DNA of 64,000 nt, from assembly GCF_009389715.1 (NCBI RefSeq), contig NC_052399.1, positions 19,719,646 through 19,783,645 on the forward strand. Reading direction: 5' to 3'. Source of the stretch: Phoenix dactylifera (taxonomy: Eukaryota > Streptophyta > Magnoliopsida > Arecales > Arecaceae). The position numbers and the translations under genes are program-made. Positions 49,190-61,100 of the stretch are shown here, one piece after another. The notes under the pieces were generated by a model, which saw only the letters and a list, made by a program, of their open reading frames with translations, made no database searches and was not told the DNA's origin. Within the stretch, counting starts at the first letter, position 1; every line of letters begins with the position of its first letter.

Positions 49190-50983
49190 TAATATGCATT
49201 TGAGTTAGTCCCCTCAATCCATGCCCCGAGGCGAGTTCAAATAATGCCGAGGAGAAGACTTGCCCAACAAACATTTGTTTCCGTCTATTAAGCTTTTAGA
49301 TTATTAACCCTAAATGCAATGCATCTACAACTGGAACGATTTCTAATCTTGAATTCCAAAAGGTATTATGAAGAAATCTGTGATATTCCGAACTCTGGAA
49401 TTGCATTAGATTGGGGGGGTTCAAACGGGCAGAGTGGAAACTTCTCTCACCTCAATTCTCCCAAGAATAACCGACTAACCGATTACGGCAAGTTTGACAA
49501 ATACTCAAACACTGAAATGGCAGTCTAGCCAACCAAAAACACTACCATTTTTATTTATCAGCTGGGTTAGCTTTCAGAAACGAACTCTGGCCAGATTGGG
49601 ATCCACTGTAGAAGATAGAGCTAAATTGACTTGACCTGTCAGCAAATCTCAGACAAGGAAAGATTTCAGCAATTCCAATAGCAAGAGCAAGATAATCAGA
49701 AACATATAAAACTAGTTATTATCCCAATTATTTGGGATTGGCTTTGTGCATGCCCATTACCAAGCAAACAGTAAGAGCAAGATGGATGTCCTAAAGAATT
49801 TTCCATGTACTGGTGCACCCATTAAATCTTCTAATGGTGGACCCAAAATCCCTGGAAGGCCTCAAATTTGTTTCGTTCTTCCTTTTTCTAATATAATGCT
49901 AGATATTGCCAACACTAACTTAGGAACCCTCATTTTGATTATGAGAGCTTTATTTTTATCTTACATTTTATGGAAGTTTGTTAAAAGTTGTAATTAAACT
50001 TCATGAATATTTGCCGGCATATGTTTCTAATATGTAGACTATGAACAATAATGTTGACCGTTGATTTATGTATCCCTTTATATGTTTCGGCCTTTATCTC
50101 TGTTGTCCATTCTCTAAGACTGACTATTTAATATCTAGCTATAAAACTACAAAAATATCTGTGTCAATTAGATTAAGACTTCGAAGAAGAAAAAAAATTG
50201 ATGGTTGGAGCTACACAATTGTCATCAACCGTGAAGAAAAAGAAAGACTTTTCTAATTGGGGTTCGGGTTGTATGTTTCGCACGAAAGAATGATCGATCT
50301 TCTTGTGCGACGTCAACCATTGAATTACATCCTGCATGGATCTCAAAGCACTCCAGCCTTTTTTTCGATGTGCCTGCATAGATCTCAAAGCGGTCATTGC
50401 ATAGTCCAGCCAGTGATGTTACGAACGAAGGTGAATCATTCTTACGCGCGGAAGATACAACCCGAACACTGCAAATTATATGTGTGTGAACAGCATCTCT
50501 GATTATTTGATGATGGGAAGGTCATAGAAGAAGACAGGCACATCAATGGAGATTCTTTGGATCGACAAGCCACCTATGAGGGAAAGAAAAGTCTCTAAGC
50601 TACAGACAAAGAAGCTTTGCTAGAAATTTGGAAAGTAACAACGCCAAAGTCTTGAATACCATGTCTAGCCCCACCATGGTCAAGCATGGAGCACTATTTC
50701 TATCATATGTCCACAATTTCTTCCAGACATGGTTCCACCATTTGCATGTGGCTGCTCCAACTTCATTTTAATTACCTACCATGAAGTTTTCCTTCCACTC
50801 TTGACTTCCGAGTCCTCAGAAAATTTATTTATTGGAATCCATAGAGAACTTATCTGCTTTGTACCAGAAAAAAAGAAAAAGAACTTATCTGCTCCCAAGA
50901 ACAAAAACAGGCTTATCCAATGCAACCACACCCTCTCTATTCCAGAAGCAGCAAAGAGTGACCATAGAAATATTATTGGTTCC

Positions 50984-52756
50984 ATGGGAGAATCAGCTGA
51001 TGAATTCCCAACAAGGAGCTACTGGAGATGCAGCAAGGAAGACTTCTTCCCGGAGAAGTCCTTCGAGAGCTGGGCGGCCTACAGAACGGCCCTCAGCCAG
51101 ACCCACCACCGCTTCAAGGACCGCCTCCTTGGTCGATCCAGCGATGCCGCCGAGCTCGGGGAGCTCCGAAAGCAGAGCGAGAACGACATGAAGCGCTGCC
51201 TCAACTGGTGGGACCTTACTTGGTTTGGCTTTGGCTCGGTCATTGGTGCCGGGATCTTTGTCCTCACGGGCCAAGAGGCCCATGATCATGCTGGCCCTGC
51301 CATCATCCTCTCCTACGTTGCCTCCGGCATCTCCGCCATGCTCTCCGTCTTCTGCTACACTGAATTCTCAGTGGAAATCCCCGTAGCAGGGGGCTCATTT
51401 GCTTACCTTAGAGTGGAGCTAGGGGACTTTGCCGCATTCATAGCAGCAGCCAACTTGATTCTAGAAAGCATAGTCGGCAGCGCGGCGGTTGCCAGATCCT
51501 GGACTTCATACTTGGCAACCCTCTTGAACCGCCCCCCGAACTCGTTAACAATCCACACGCACCTCGCGGAGGGCTTCAATTTCTTGGACCCGATTGCAGT
51601 GATCGTCCTTGCAGTCACTGCAACAATCGCCATGAGCAGCACGAAGAGGACCTCTTACTTCAATTGGGTTGCTTCTGCTGTCCACGTTGTCGTCATAGTA
51701 TTCGTCATGATTGGTGGCTTTGCCCATGCCAACACCAGCAATCTGAAACCTTTCCTCCCTCATGGCGTCCAAGGTGTCTTCCAAGCAGCTGCAATCGTGT
51801 ACTTCGCCTATGGCGGATTCGATAACATCGCCACCATGGCTGAGGAAACAAGAAACCCGTCGAGGGACATACCACTAGGCCTTCTTGGTTCCATGTCGAT
51901 CATCACGGTCATATATTGCCTGATGGCCCTCTCACTGAGCATGATGCAAAAATATACGGATATCGATACACATGCGGCATACTCTCTGGCCTTTAAGAGT
52001 GTCGGGTGGACATGGGCGCAGTACATCGTCGCGCTTGGTGCTCTCAAGGGGATGACCACCGTCCTGCTCGTCGGCGCCCTCGGGCAGGCTCGGTACACCA
52101 CTCACATAGCTAGGAGTCACATAATTCCACCCTTTTTTGCTCTAGTCCACCCGAAGACTGGGACACCGATCTATGCCACTATTTTGATCACCTTCTTCGC
52201 TGCCTGCATTGCCTTCTTCTCGAGCCTGGATATCTTGGCGCCTATACTATCTGTGAGCACTCTCTTCATCTTTATGATGATGGCCACTGCGCTGCTCGTG
52301 AGGAGATACTACATGAGAGGCGTCTCCTCTCGTTCGCATCTCGTAAGGCTGTCGAGCTTCCTGCTGCTGATAATTGCTTCTTCCGTGGGGACTTCGGCTT
52401 ACTGGGGACTGAGGCCTCATGGATGGATTGGTTATCTGATAACTGTTCCTCTGTGGATAGTGGGCACTCTGGGGATCCAATGGTTCGTGCCTCAGTGCCG
52501 GACGCCGAAGGTGTGGGGGGTTCCTCTGGTGCCATGGCTGCCGTCCTTGTCGATTGCAACCAATCTGTTTCTCATGGGCTCCTTAGGTGCTCAAGCATTC
52601 ATTAGGTTTGGGATCTGCACTCTGATAATGCTGCTTTACTATGTGCTCTTTGGAGTCCATGCTACTTATGACATGGCCCATGGCCAATATGAAAAACCAA
52701 CTTCAGTAGAAGCAGTGAAGAATGAAGATGTGAAGAAATTAGCAGAAGGGCCTTGA
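50984..52756 (+). CDS. cationic amino acid transporter (CAT family), copy 1
   Basis: 590 residues, intronless. The start at 50984 (MGESADEFPTRSYW) is shared with copy 2; the frame is open to an ATG at 50729 only in this copy. A hydrophilic N-terminus of about 75 residues is followed by about 14 hydrophobic segments. The first carries GSVIGAGIFVLTG (residues 84-96), the substrate-binding loop motif of APC-superfamily transporters. The later YGGFDNIATMAEETRNPSRDIP and GALKGMTTVLLVGALGQAR blocks are hallmarks of the CAT group. Length agrees with plant CAT1/CAT5/CAT8 proteins (about 570-600 residues). These proteins import basic and other amino acids across the plasma membrane, probably with protons. 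Which CAT it equals cannot be decided here. Confidence 0.95.
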   Translation: MGESADEFPTRSYWRCSKEDFFPEKSFESWAAYRTALSQTHHRFKDRLLGRSSDAAELGELRKQSENDMKRCLNWWDLTWFGFGSVIGAGIFVLTGQEAHDHAGPAIILSYVASGISAMLSVFCYTEFSVEIPVAGGSFAYLRVELGDFAAFIAAANLILESIVGSAAVARSWTSYLATLLNRPPNSLTIHTHLAEGFNFLDPIAVIVLAVTATIAMSSTKRTSYFNWVASAVHVVVIVFVMIGGFAHANTSNLKPFLPHGVQGVFQAAAIVYFAYGGFDNIATMAEETRNPSRDIPLGLLGSMSIITVIYCLMALSLSMMQKYTDIDTHAAYSLAFKSVGWTWAQYIVALGALKGMTTVLLVGALGQARYTTHIARSHIIPPFFALVHPKTGTPIYATILITFFAACIAFFSSLDILAPILSVSTLFIFMMMATALLVRRYYMRGVSSRSHLVRLSSFLLLIIASSVGTSAYWGLRPHGWIGYLITVPLWIVGTLGIQWFVPQCRTPKVWGVPLVPWLPSLSIATNLFLMGSLGAQAFIRFGICTLIMLLYYVLFGVHATYDMAHGQYEKPTSVEAVKNEDVKKLAEGP

Positions 52757-53445
52757 AACAGGGCAACACTGAATGGTATTTATTTCCTTGTCTTTTTATC
52801 TAAATCCAAATTGCAATATGATGTTTGTATGGATAGTAATCTGGAACTAGAAAAGAACATTGTCGATGGAAAAAAATGTCGAAAAAAGATATGGCAAAAT
52901 GTGCTGAAGGATGGCGACAGTCAACTTTGTGGAAAATAAATAACGCAAATGACTCTTGCAAATTAATTGATAGGGAATTTGAGCAATTGAACTTGTGGGA
53001 ACTGAAAATTCTATCATTTTTCATTGTCTCTAACAGCAGGAACGGCAATGACATAGCTGAGATGGGTATCCAAGTCCATTAACAACTAAAAAGAAGCTGC
53101 CACTTCCTCGCCAATTCTTAATACAAGCAAAGTATTCCATAATTTCTCCAAGCCAAAATTTGCACTCAACAATACTTCTATGAGACAGCTTTGTGATAGT
53201 CTCCTCAATCAAAGTAATGATGATGGTAAGCAAACATAACCAATTTATTCCATTTAATCAGAATTAGTTCTGCAATTCCCTTTAAGTAGTGCCGCACACA
53301 TATTTGGGAGTTCCACTGAGTCAATTAATCAAAGATTTATTTTATTTGTCATACTATAAATCAATTATAAGTTTATACGAGTCCAGGGGGTATCAAGTTA
53401 ATTCCGTACGCATAGTGCAACCAAAAAATATAAAACTAGCAGTAG
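52757..53445. other. 3' flank of CAT gene 1
   Basis: Contains the probable 3' UTR and about 0.5 kb of spacer, all repeated at 57730-58446. No further gene seen. Confidence 0.6.
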
Positions 53446-53795
53446 TACGCACAGGCAAGATATGTTGTTTCGGTACATCCTTCGTACCATATACTGGTAC
53501 CGAATCAGAACAGTATGGTACACTTCATAGGATTCGATATGGTAAGACGTATTTTGTTCAATGCGAGAGTGCGAGCATGATAGGTTCAATGAACTATAAA
53601 TGTGATTTGAAGCCAGACAGGGTCTATGTCGTGCCCGTGAGACCATGGGAAAAATGATGACATCATCATAAGAGGATCTAACGAGGGACAAAATACCTTA
53701 AGAAGATGATCTAGGGACCTAACAACAAATGTTACTGACACAAGGAATCAAAGAGTTTCATTCAATTTAGTTTCAATTACATTTGAATATATCTT

Positions 53796-54163
53796 GGAGC
53801 ATATTTGGTTAGAAAGAGTAGGAACTCTGGAATAGAAATGGAAATGGATAACTTCCGCTCCAAGCTATTTGGTTGGGGGAAGTCTCATTTCCATTTATAT
53901 TATAGAAAAGAACGGAAATGCTCCAATCCTCCAAAATCTAATCTCGGCTTCCATTTTTCTAAGTTTACTTTTAAAAATTAATTTTTCAAAAATACTCTTC
54001 TATTTAATTGATTTTTTTAAAAAATTACTTAAAAATATTTTGATTCTAATTTTAGTCACGAACCAAATATGTTGGAGAATATAGTATTTCTGATTTCTGT
54101 TTCAATCCATTCCAATTTCCGTTCTAATGTATTCCAATTCTGATGGTGAACCAAAGGCACTCT
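53796..54163. mobile_element. MITE-like insert, unit 2 copy
   Basis: Left end GAGCATATTTGGTTAG and right end GAACCAAAGGCACTCT; it corresponds to 48846-49189 and has slightly better matching ends at the left. Located about 1.8 kb upstream of CAT gene 2. Confidence 0.6.
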
Positions 54164-55956
54164 AAATATGCATTTGAGCTAGTCCCCTCAATCCATGCCC
54201 GAGGCAAGTTCAAATAATGCCGAGGAGAAGACTTGCACAACAAACATTTATTTTCGTCTATTAAGCTTTTAGATTATTAACCCTAAATGCAATGCATCTA
54301 CAATTGGAACGATTTCTAGCCTTGAATTCCAAAGATATTATGAAGAAACCTGTGATACTCCGAACTCTGGAATTGCATTAGATTGGGGGGATCAAATCTC
54401 ACCTCAATTCTCACAAGAATAACCCTGACCAACCGAATATGAGGTGCCGGCGCACGCCCAACTTGTGACGTTACGGATTACGGCAAGTTTGACAAATACT
54501 CAAACACTGAAATGGCAGTCTAGCCAACCAAAACCACTTCAATTTTTATTTATCAGCTGGGTTAGCTTTCAGAAACGAACTCTGGCCAGACTGGGATCCA
54601 CTTTAGAAGATAGAGCTAAATTGACTTGACCTGTCAGCAAATCTCAGACAAGGAAAGATTTCAGTAATTCCAACAGCAAGAGCAAGATAATCAGAAAAAT
54701 ATAAAACTAGTTATTATCCCAATTATTTGGTATTGGCTTTGTGCATGCCCATTACCAAGCAAACAGTAAGAGCAAGATGGATGTCCTAGAGAATCTTCCA
54801 TGTACTGGTGCACCCATTAAATCTTCTAAATGGTGGACCCAAAATCCCTGGAAGGTCTCAAATTTGTTTCCTTCTTCCTTTTTCTAATATAATGTTAGAT
54901 ATAGCCAACACTAACTTAGGAACCCTCGTTTTGATTATGAGAGCTTTATTTTTATCTTACATTTTATGGAAGTTTGTTAAAAGTTGTATTTAAACTTCAT
55001 GAATATTTGCCGGCATATGCTTTTAATATGTAGACTATGAACAATAATGTTGACCGTTGATTTATATATCCCCTTATATGTTTCGGCCTTTATCTATGGA
55101 CAATGACTATTTAATATCTAGCTATAAAACTACAAAAATATCTGTGTCAACTAGATTAAGACTTCGAAGAAAAAAAAAATGATGGTTGGAGCAACACAAT
55201 TGTCATCAACCGTGAAGAAAAAGAAAGACTTTTCTAATTGGGGTTCGGGTTGTATGTTTCGCACGAAAGAATGATCGATCTTCTTGTGCGACGTCAACCA
55301 TTGAATTACATCCTGCATGGATCTCAAAGCACTCCAGCCTTTTTTTCGATGCACCTGCACAGCTCTCAAAGCGGTCATTGCATGGTCTAGCCATTGATGT
55401 TACGAACGAAGGTGAATCATTCTTACGCGTGGAAGATACAACCCGAACACTGCAAATTATATGTGTGTGAACAGCATCTCTGATTATTTGATGATAGGAA
55501 GGTCACAGAAGAAGACAGGTTCGTCTGCACATCAATGGAGATTCTTTGGATCCACAAGCCGCCTATGAGGGAAAGAAAAGTCTCTAAGCTACAGACAAAG
55601 AAGCTTTGCTAGAAATTTGGAAAGTAACAACACCAAAGTCTTGAATACCATGTCTAGCCCCATCATGGTCAAGCATGGAGCACTATTTCTATTATATGTC
55701 CACAATTTCTTCCAGACATGGTCCCACCATTTGCATGTGGCTGCTCCAACTTCATTTTAATCACTTCCACAGGGCGATCTACCTACCGTGAAGTTCATTT
55801 TCCATCCAGTCTTGACTTCCGAGTCCCAGAAAATTTACTTATTGGAATCCATAAAGAATTTATCTGCTCCCAAGAACTAACAGGCTTATCCAATGCAACC
55901 ACACCCTCTCTATTCCAGAAGCAGCACAGAGTGGCCATAGAAATATTATTGGTTCC

Positions 55957-57729
55957 ATGGGAGAATCAGCTGATGAATTCCCAACAAGGAGCTACTGGAG
56001 ATGCAGCAAGGAAGACTTCTTCCCGGAGAAGTCCTTCGAGAGCTGGGCGGCCTACAGAGCGGCCCTCAGCCAGACCCACCACCGCTTCAAGGACCGCCTC
56101 CTTGGTCGATCCAGCGATGCCACCGAGCTCGGGGAGCTCCGAAAGCAGAGCGAGAACGAGATGAAGCGCTGCCTCAACTGGTGGGACCTTACTTGGTTTG
56201 GCTTTGGCTCGGTCATTGGTGCCGGAATCTTTGTCCTCACGGGCCAAGAAGCCCATAATCATGCTGGCCCTGCCATCATCCTCTCCTACATTGCCTCCGG
56301 CATCTCCGCCATGCTCTCCGTCTTCTGCTACACTGAATTCTCGGTGGAAATCCCCGTAGCAGGGGGCTCATTTGCTTACCTTAGAGTGGAACTAGGGGAC
56401 TTAGCCGCATTCATAGCAGCAGCCAACATGATTCTAGAAAGCATAGTCGGCAGCGCGGCGGTTGCCAGATCCTGGACTTCATACTTGGCAACCCTCTTGA
56501 ACCGCCCCCCGAACTCGTTAACAATCCACACGCACCTCGCTGAGGGCTTCAATTTCTTGGACCCGATTGCAGTGATCGTCCTTGCAGTCACTGCAACAAT
56601 CGCCATGAGCAGCACGAAGAGGACCTCTTACTTCAATTGGGTTGCTTCTGCTGTCCACGTTGTCGTCATAGTATTCGTCATGATTGGTGGCTTTGCCCAT
56701 GCCAACACCAGCAATCTGAAACCTTTCCTCCCTCATGGCGTCCAAGGTGTCTTCCAAGCAGCTGCAATCGTGTACTTCGCCTATGGCGGATTCGATAACA
56801 TCGCCACCATGGCTGAGGAAACAAGAAACCCGTCGAGGGACATACCACTAGGCCTTCTTGGTTCCATGTCGATCATCACGGTCATATATTGCCTGATGGC
56901 CCTCTCACTGAGCATGATGCAAAAATATACGGATATCGATACACATGCGGCATACTCTCTGGCCTTTAAGAGTGTCGGGTGGACATGGGCGCAGTACATC
57001 GTCGCGCTTGGTGCTCTCAAGGGGATGACCACCGTCCTGCTCGTCGGCGCCCTCGGGCAGGCTCGGTACACCACTCACATAGCTAGGAGTCACATAATTC
57101 CACCCTTTTTTGCTCTAGTCCACCCGAAGACTGGGACACCGATCTATGCCACTATTTTGATCACCTTCTTCGCTGCCTGCATTGCCTTCTTCTCGAGCCT
57201 GGATATCTTGGCGCCTATACTATCTGTGAGCACTCTCTTCATCTTTATGATGATGGCCACTGCGCTGCTCGTGAGGAGATACTACATGAGAGGCGTCTCC
57301 TCTCGTTCGCATCTCGTAAGGCTGTCGAGCTTCCTGCTGCTGATAATTGCTTCTTCCGTGGGGACTTCGGCTTACTGGGGACTGAGGCCTCATGGATGGA
57401 TTGGTTATCTGATAACTGTTCCTCTGTGGATAGTGGGCACTCTGGGGATCCAATGGTTCGTGCCTCAGTGCCGGACGCCGAAGGTGTGGGGGGTTCCTCT
57501 GGTGCCATGGCTGCCGTCCTTGTCGATTGCAATCAATCTGTTTCTCATGGGCTCTTTAGGTGCTCAAGCATTCATTAGGTTTGGGATCTGCACTCTGATA
57601 ATGCTGCTTTACTTTGTGCTCTTTGGAGTCCATGCTACTTATGACATGGCCCATGGCCAATATGAAAAACCAACTTCAGTAGAAGCAGTGAAGAATGAAG
57701 ATGGGAAGAAATTAGCAGAAGGGCCTTGA
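55957..57729 (+). CDS. cationic amino acid transporter (CAT family), copy 2
   Basis: 590 residues, intronless, 4973 bp downstream of copy 1 in the same orientation. I count about ten residue differences, seven in the first 175 residues (for example AAYRAAL for AAYRTAL, GDLAAF for GDFAAF, AANMIL for AANLIL) and three near the C-terminus (SIAIN, LYFVL, EDGKK). The stretch between them is unchanged. All membrane segments and the GSVIGAGIF and CAT-group blocks are intact, so both genes should be active. The 5' leader differs from copy 1 by several small indels and is not open in frame. Different regulation is possible, but nothing in the sequence shows it. Confidence 0.95.
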   Translation: MGESADEFPTRSYWRCSKEDFFPEKSFESWAAYRAALSQTHHRFKDRLLGRSSDATELGELRKQSENEMKRCLNWWDLTWFGFGSVIGAGIFVLTGQEAHNHAGPAIILSYIASGISAMLSVFCYTEFSVEIPVAGGSFAYLRVELGDLAAFIAAANMILESIVGSAAVARSWTSYLATLLNRPPNSLTIHTHLAEGFNFLDPIAVIVLAVTATIAMSSTKRTSYFNWVASAVHVVVIVFVMIGGFAHANTSNLKPFLPHGVQGVFQAAAIVYFAYGGFDNIATMAEETRNPSRDIPLGLLGSMSIITVIYCLMALSLSMMQKYTDIDTHAAYSLAFKSVGWTWAQYIVALGALKGMTTVLLVGALGQARYTTHIARSHIIPPFFALVHPKTGTPIYATILITFFAACIAFFSSLDILAPILSVSTLFIFMMMATALLVRRYYMRGVSSRSHLVRLSSFLLLIIASSVGTSAYWGLRPHGWIGYLITVPLWIVGTLGIQWFVPQCRTPKVWGVPLVPWLPSLSIAINLFLMGSLGAQAFIRFGICTLIMLLYFVLFGVHATYDMAHGQYEKPTSVEAVKNEDGKKLAEGP

Positions 57730-58446
57730 AACAGGGCAACACTGAATGGTATTTTATTTCCTTGTCTTTTTATCTAAATCCAAATTGCAATATGATGTTT
57801 GTATGGATAGTAATCTGGAACTAGAAAAGAACATTGTCGATGGAAAAAAATGTCGAAAAAAGATATGGCAAAATGTGCTGAAGGATGGTGACAGTCAACT
57901 TTGTGGAAATTCCCCAATAAATTACGCAAATGACTGTTGCAAATTAATTGATAGGGAATTTGAGCAATTGAACTTGTGGGAACTGAAAATTCTATCATTT
58001 TTCATTGTCTCTAACAGCAGGAACGGAAATGACATAGCTGAGATGGGTATCCAAGTCCATTAACAACTAAAAAGAAGCTGCCACTTCCTCGCCAATTCTT
58101 AATACAAGCAAATTATTCCATAATTTCTCCAAGCCAAAATTAGCACTCAACAATACTTCTATAAGACAGCTTTGTGATAGTCTCCTCAATCAAAGTAATG
58201 ATAATGGTAAGCAAACATAACCAATTTATTCCATTTTATCAGAATTAGTTCTGCAATTCCCTTTAAGTAGTGCCGCACACATATTCTACGGGCAAAATTT
58301 TGGGAGTTCCACTGAGTCAATTAATCAAAGATTTATTTTATTTGTCATCCTATAAGTCAATTACAAGTTTATACAAGTCCCGGGGGCATCAAGTTAATTG
58401 CGTACGCATAGTGCAACCAAAAAAAAATAAAACTAGCATTAGTACG

Positions 58447-59045
58447 GTCAGATGATGATTAATATAATTATAACATTAATAAGGCAAATGTTCTATATTA
58501 TAAGAATATTTGAAAAATGTTATCCGATTCAAGTATGATTCGCACATATTACTAGATATCGGTCAAGTCCAACTGAAGTCCCCAAAACATGATTATTGGC
58601 TCCAACTCAGAGTTAGTAATAAGAATCTTGTAAATCCAACAAAAGGGAGAAAGGAAAATGTTCATGGATTCCCATGGATTGCAGTTCTTGGCGCAAGAAG
58701 AAAAGTGGAGCAGATCGGTGTGGTAATGCAAGATAGAGAAAAGAAATGCAAGACCAGGTTGAATTAAAGAACAAACGGCGCAAAAAGTTTCTTAGTTTAC
58801 TAGGCTCAATTTTGTTTATTTCAACTTCATAATGCAATAAAATTTAATGGGAGTTCTCGTCCATCATTATTTTTCTGGTGAAAATAAATTTATGAGAATT
58901 TCAATGTAGCCATGTTATTCTATTGGTGAAGGATAAGCATTTCTTAAACTTACATCTTATTTTTTTTAAAAAAGAAAGAAAAACGCACCAAATCTAAAAA
59001 GTATAAAATGAGGCTGGATAGACTCCTCTAAATAAGATTAGAGTA
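58447..59045. other. intergenic, no gene seen
   Basis: AT-rich sequence with an open frame of 85 codons (58510-58767) that shows no domain. Confidence 0.5.
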
Positions 59046-59822
59046 GGTTTTGGCAATTTGTAGTGCAATAAGGAAGGCTTCAAACTTGAATTGGTTTGTG
59101 AGGGCATTCAAGATTAGCTAAGCATGGGTGACAACTATTTTCCTTCTCTCATTTATTTTTATTTTATTTCTTTTTTTTTTGTTGGTCTTCTTCTCTTCGA
59201 GAATAATTATCAAAGGCACCAAACACTTGAGAAAACACTTCCCATGGCACAAATGTGGAACCTCTTTCCAACAGAAAAGAAATGTGATCAATAGGCCCCA
59301 TTAACAATCTATAACAAACCCTTAGCATGGTAAGTTTGTGACCATCATTGCATTGGACAATGACATAATGTGACAAAATAGACAGCAATATATCATGTTG
59401 TTGAGCCTCCATCAGTAACATGATATGCTCAATTTATGTTGGTAGTAGTCTCTCATAAAACCACCATGTCCAACGCCTATCACTATGGACCCTAACTGAT
59501 AAGCTGCAGTTGTCGAAGTAGCACAGACTTTATGAACATGACCTTATCCTGTTTAAGGCTGGAGCATTGGGCCTACCCTATTTGAAACTTCTGCTAATAC
59601 CTGGCCAGGCCCATTTTCATCACTGCCGCTGAGTCTAGGTACATTGAACAAAAGAAGGTCTATCTTAATAAGGTTATGTTGAGGCGTCACCTAGACCTCA
59701 TGGGTTATGGGCTGGATTTGTAATAGCTTAGAACTACATATAAAATGGCTAATTAGAAGATATTCTTTGGGTTCCGTAACTCTATATAAGTATCTAGAAT
59801 TTTTCAGTAAATAAGCTATTAC
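59046..59822. repeat. 0.75-kb direct repeat, left copy
   Basis: Starts AGGTTTTGGCAATTTGTAG and matches 61101-61870 at high identity, with small indels. Non-coding, with a T-rich tract near 59165-59180. It directly precedes the copia fossil. Confidence 0.85.
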
Positions 59823-61100
59823 TTGGGTTTATCTTGGGTTAAAACGCTTTATCTTGGGTTTGGGATTTATCAATTCCAAGTCTGATTCTTCTCTTTTCAT
59901 CTACAACCATGCTGGTGTTCTCTGTTATTTTTTGGTCTATGTGGATGTTCTCGTTCTTACAGGAAATCAGCCAGCGTTTGTCTCCCAGGTGATTGATCAT
60001 CTTGGCTAGCAATTTTTCCTGAAGGATCTTGGTCCCTTGCACTTCTTCCTTGGTGTTGAGGTTATTCCAACACGTCAGGGTTTGTTTTTAACCCAGCACA
60101 AGTATATTCGGGATCTTCTTGAGCGTGCTCATATGAATGGCTCAAAGTCAGTTCATACTCCCTTAGCAACCAAGCCGTCGTTGCAGCTTGATGATGGTTC
60201 TCCGTCGACAAACTGCTCTATCTACAGGAGCTTTGTTGGTACCCTTCAATACTTGGCTCTCACTCATCCAAACATTAGCTTTTCCGTGACTAAACTTGCT
60301 CAGTTTATGCATCGTCCCACGGAAACTCATTGGGTTGCATTGAATCGCTTACTTCGGTACCTTAAACAAACAATTTTCTATGGTGTTTTACTCCGGTTCT
60401 CCGCCTCTCCTTCCATTTTTCTTCGAGGCTACTCTGATGCAGACTGGGCAGGCAATGTTGATGATCGCACTTCAACTTCAGCCTATGTTATTTTTCTTGG
60501 TTCATCACCAGTCTCCTGGAGCACTCGTAAACAGAGGGCCGTTGCTCGATCTTCCACAGAAGCGGAGTACCGTGCCTTAGCAACGGCTACCTCTGAGCTT
60601 GCTTGGTTAGTTTCCTTGCTTGGAGAACTGGGTGTCAGGCTTTCTAAGCCGCCTGATCTCTATTGTGATAATATTGGTGCAGCTCATCTCAGTCTTCATC
60701 CGGTTCTTCACTCCAGAATTAAGCATATAGCTATTGATTTGCACTTCGTTCATGATTATGTCTCCCGTGGACTGTTGTCTGTTTCACATATCTCTAATTC
60801 TCTACCCAGGATCAACTCGCTGACCTCCTTACAAAGGCTCTTGCTCAGCGGCGATTTCAGGAGTTACGATCCAAGATGGGCGTTGCTGATGGAACGTCTC
60901 TCTTGAGGGGGCGTATAACAGAAACCTCTCAGTCTGAATGCTTGTCCTGAGTTCTTCCCTGTGTCTGTTCTAACAAACTTGATATTCTTGTTATAACGGT
61001 TGTGTGGTTATAACAACCCCATGTAACTGAATTGAGTCTATATATACTCTCTCCTGTAATACTTTAGAGTCAAGGTTAATACAAGATTACCTTCCTCTAT
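59823..61100 (+). mobile_element. Ty1/copia retrotransposon fossil, 3' part only
   Basis: It contains the C-terminal part of a copia reverse transcriptase (LHFFLGVEVIPTRQGLFLTQ), then RNase H (YSDADWAGNVDDRTSTSAY, STEAEYRALA), a purine-rich tract near 60903-60911 and about 190 bp that may be LTR sequence. Capsid, protease, integrase and the 5' LTR are absent. It is broken, with a few breaks besides the loss of the 5' half. The coding text is still well kept, which suggests moderate age. It lies between two 0.75-kb direct repeats that are not obviously its own LTRs. Confidence 0.85.

Larger units (their letters stand above)
48350..53445. repeat. tandem duplication unit 1 (with CAT gene 1)
   Basis: About 5.1 kb that is repeated immediately to the right. 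The unit starts in a GGTACCG/GGTACATT-type palindromic stretch and ends at AAACTAGCAGTAGTACG near 53445, where unit 2 starts at once. Differences are mostly base changes and small indels in the flanks. It includes a MITE-like insert, the gene and about 0.7 kb of 3' sequence. Confidence 0.88.
53446..58446. repeat. tandem duplication unit 2 (with CAT gene 2)
   Basis: Second copy of the 5-kb unit, head to tail with unit 1. It ends at AAACTAGCATTAGTACGG near 58446, where homology to unit 1 stops. Flanks differ from unit 1 by scattered substitutions and indels (for instance a 49-bp block around 54427-54476 absent from unit 1). Confidence 0.88.

Noticed and set aside
50729-52756. 675-residue version of CAT copy 1
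   Set aside because: The extra 85 residues are not membrane- or domain-like and are not open in copy 2; the shared Met at 50984 fits the family.
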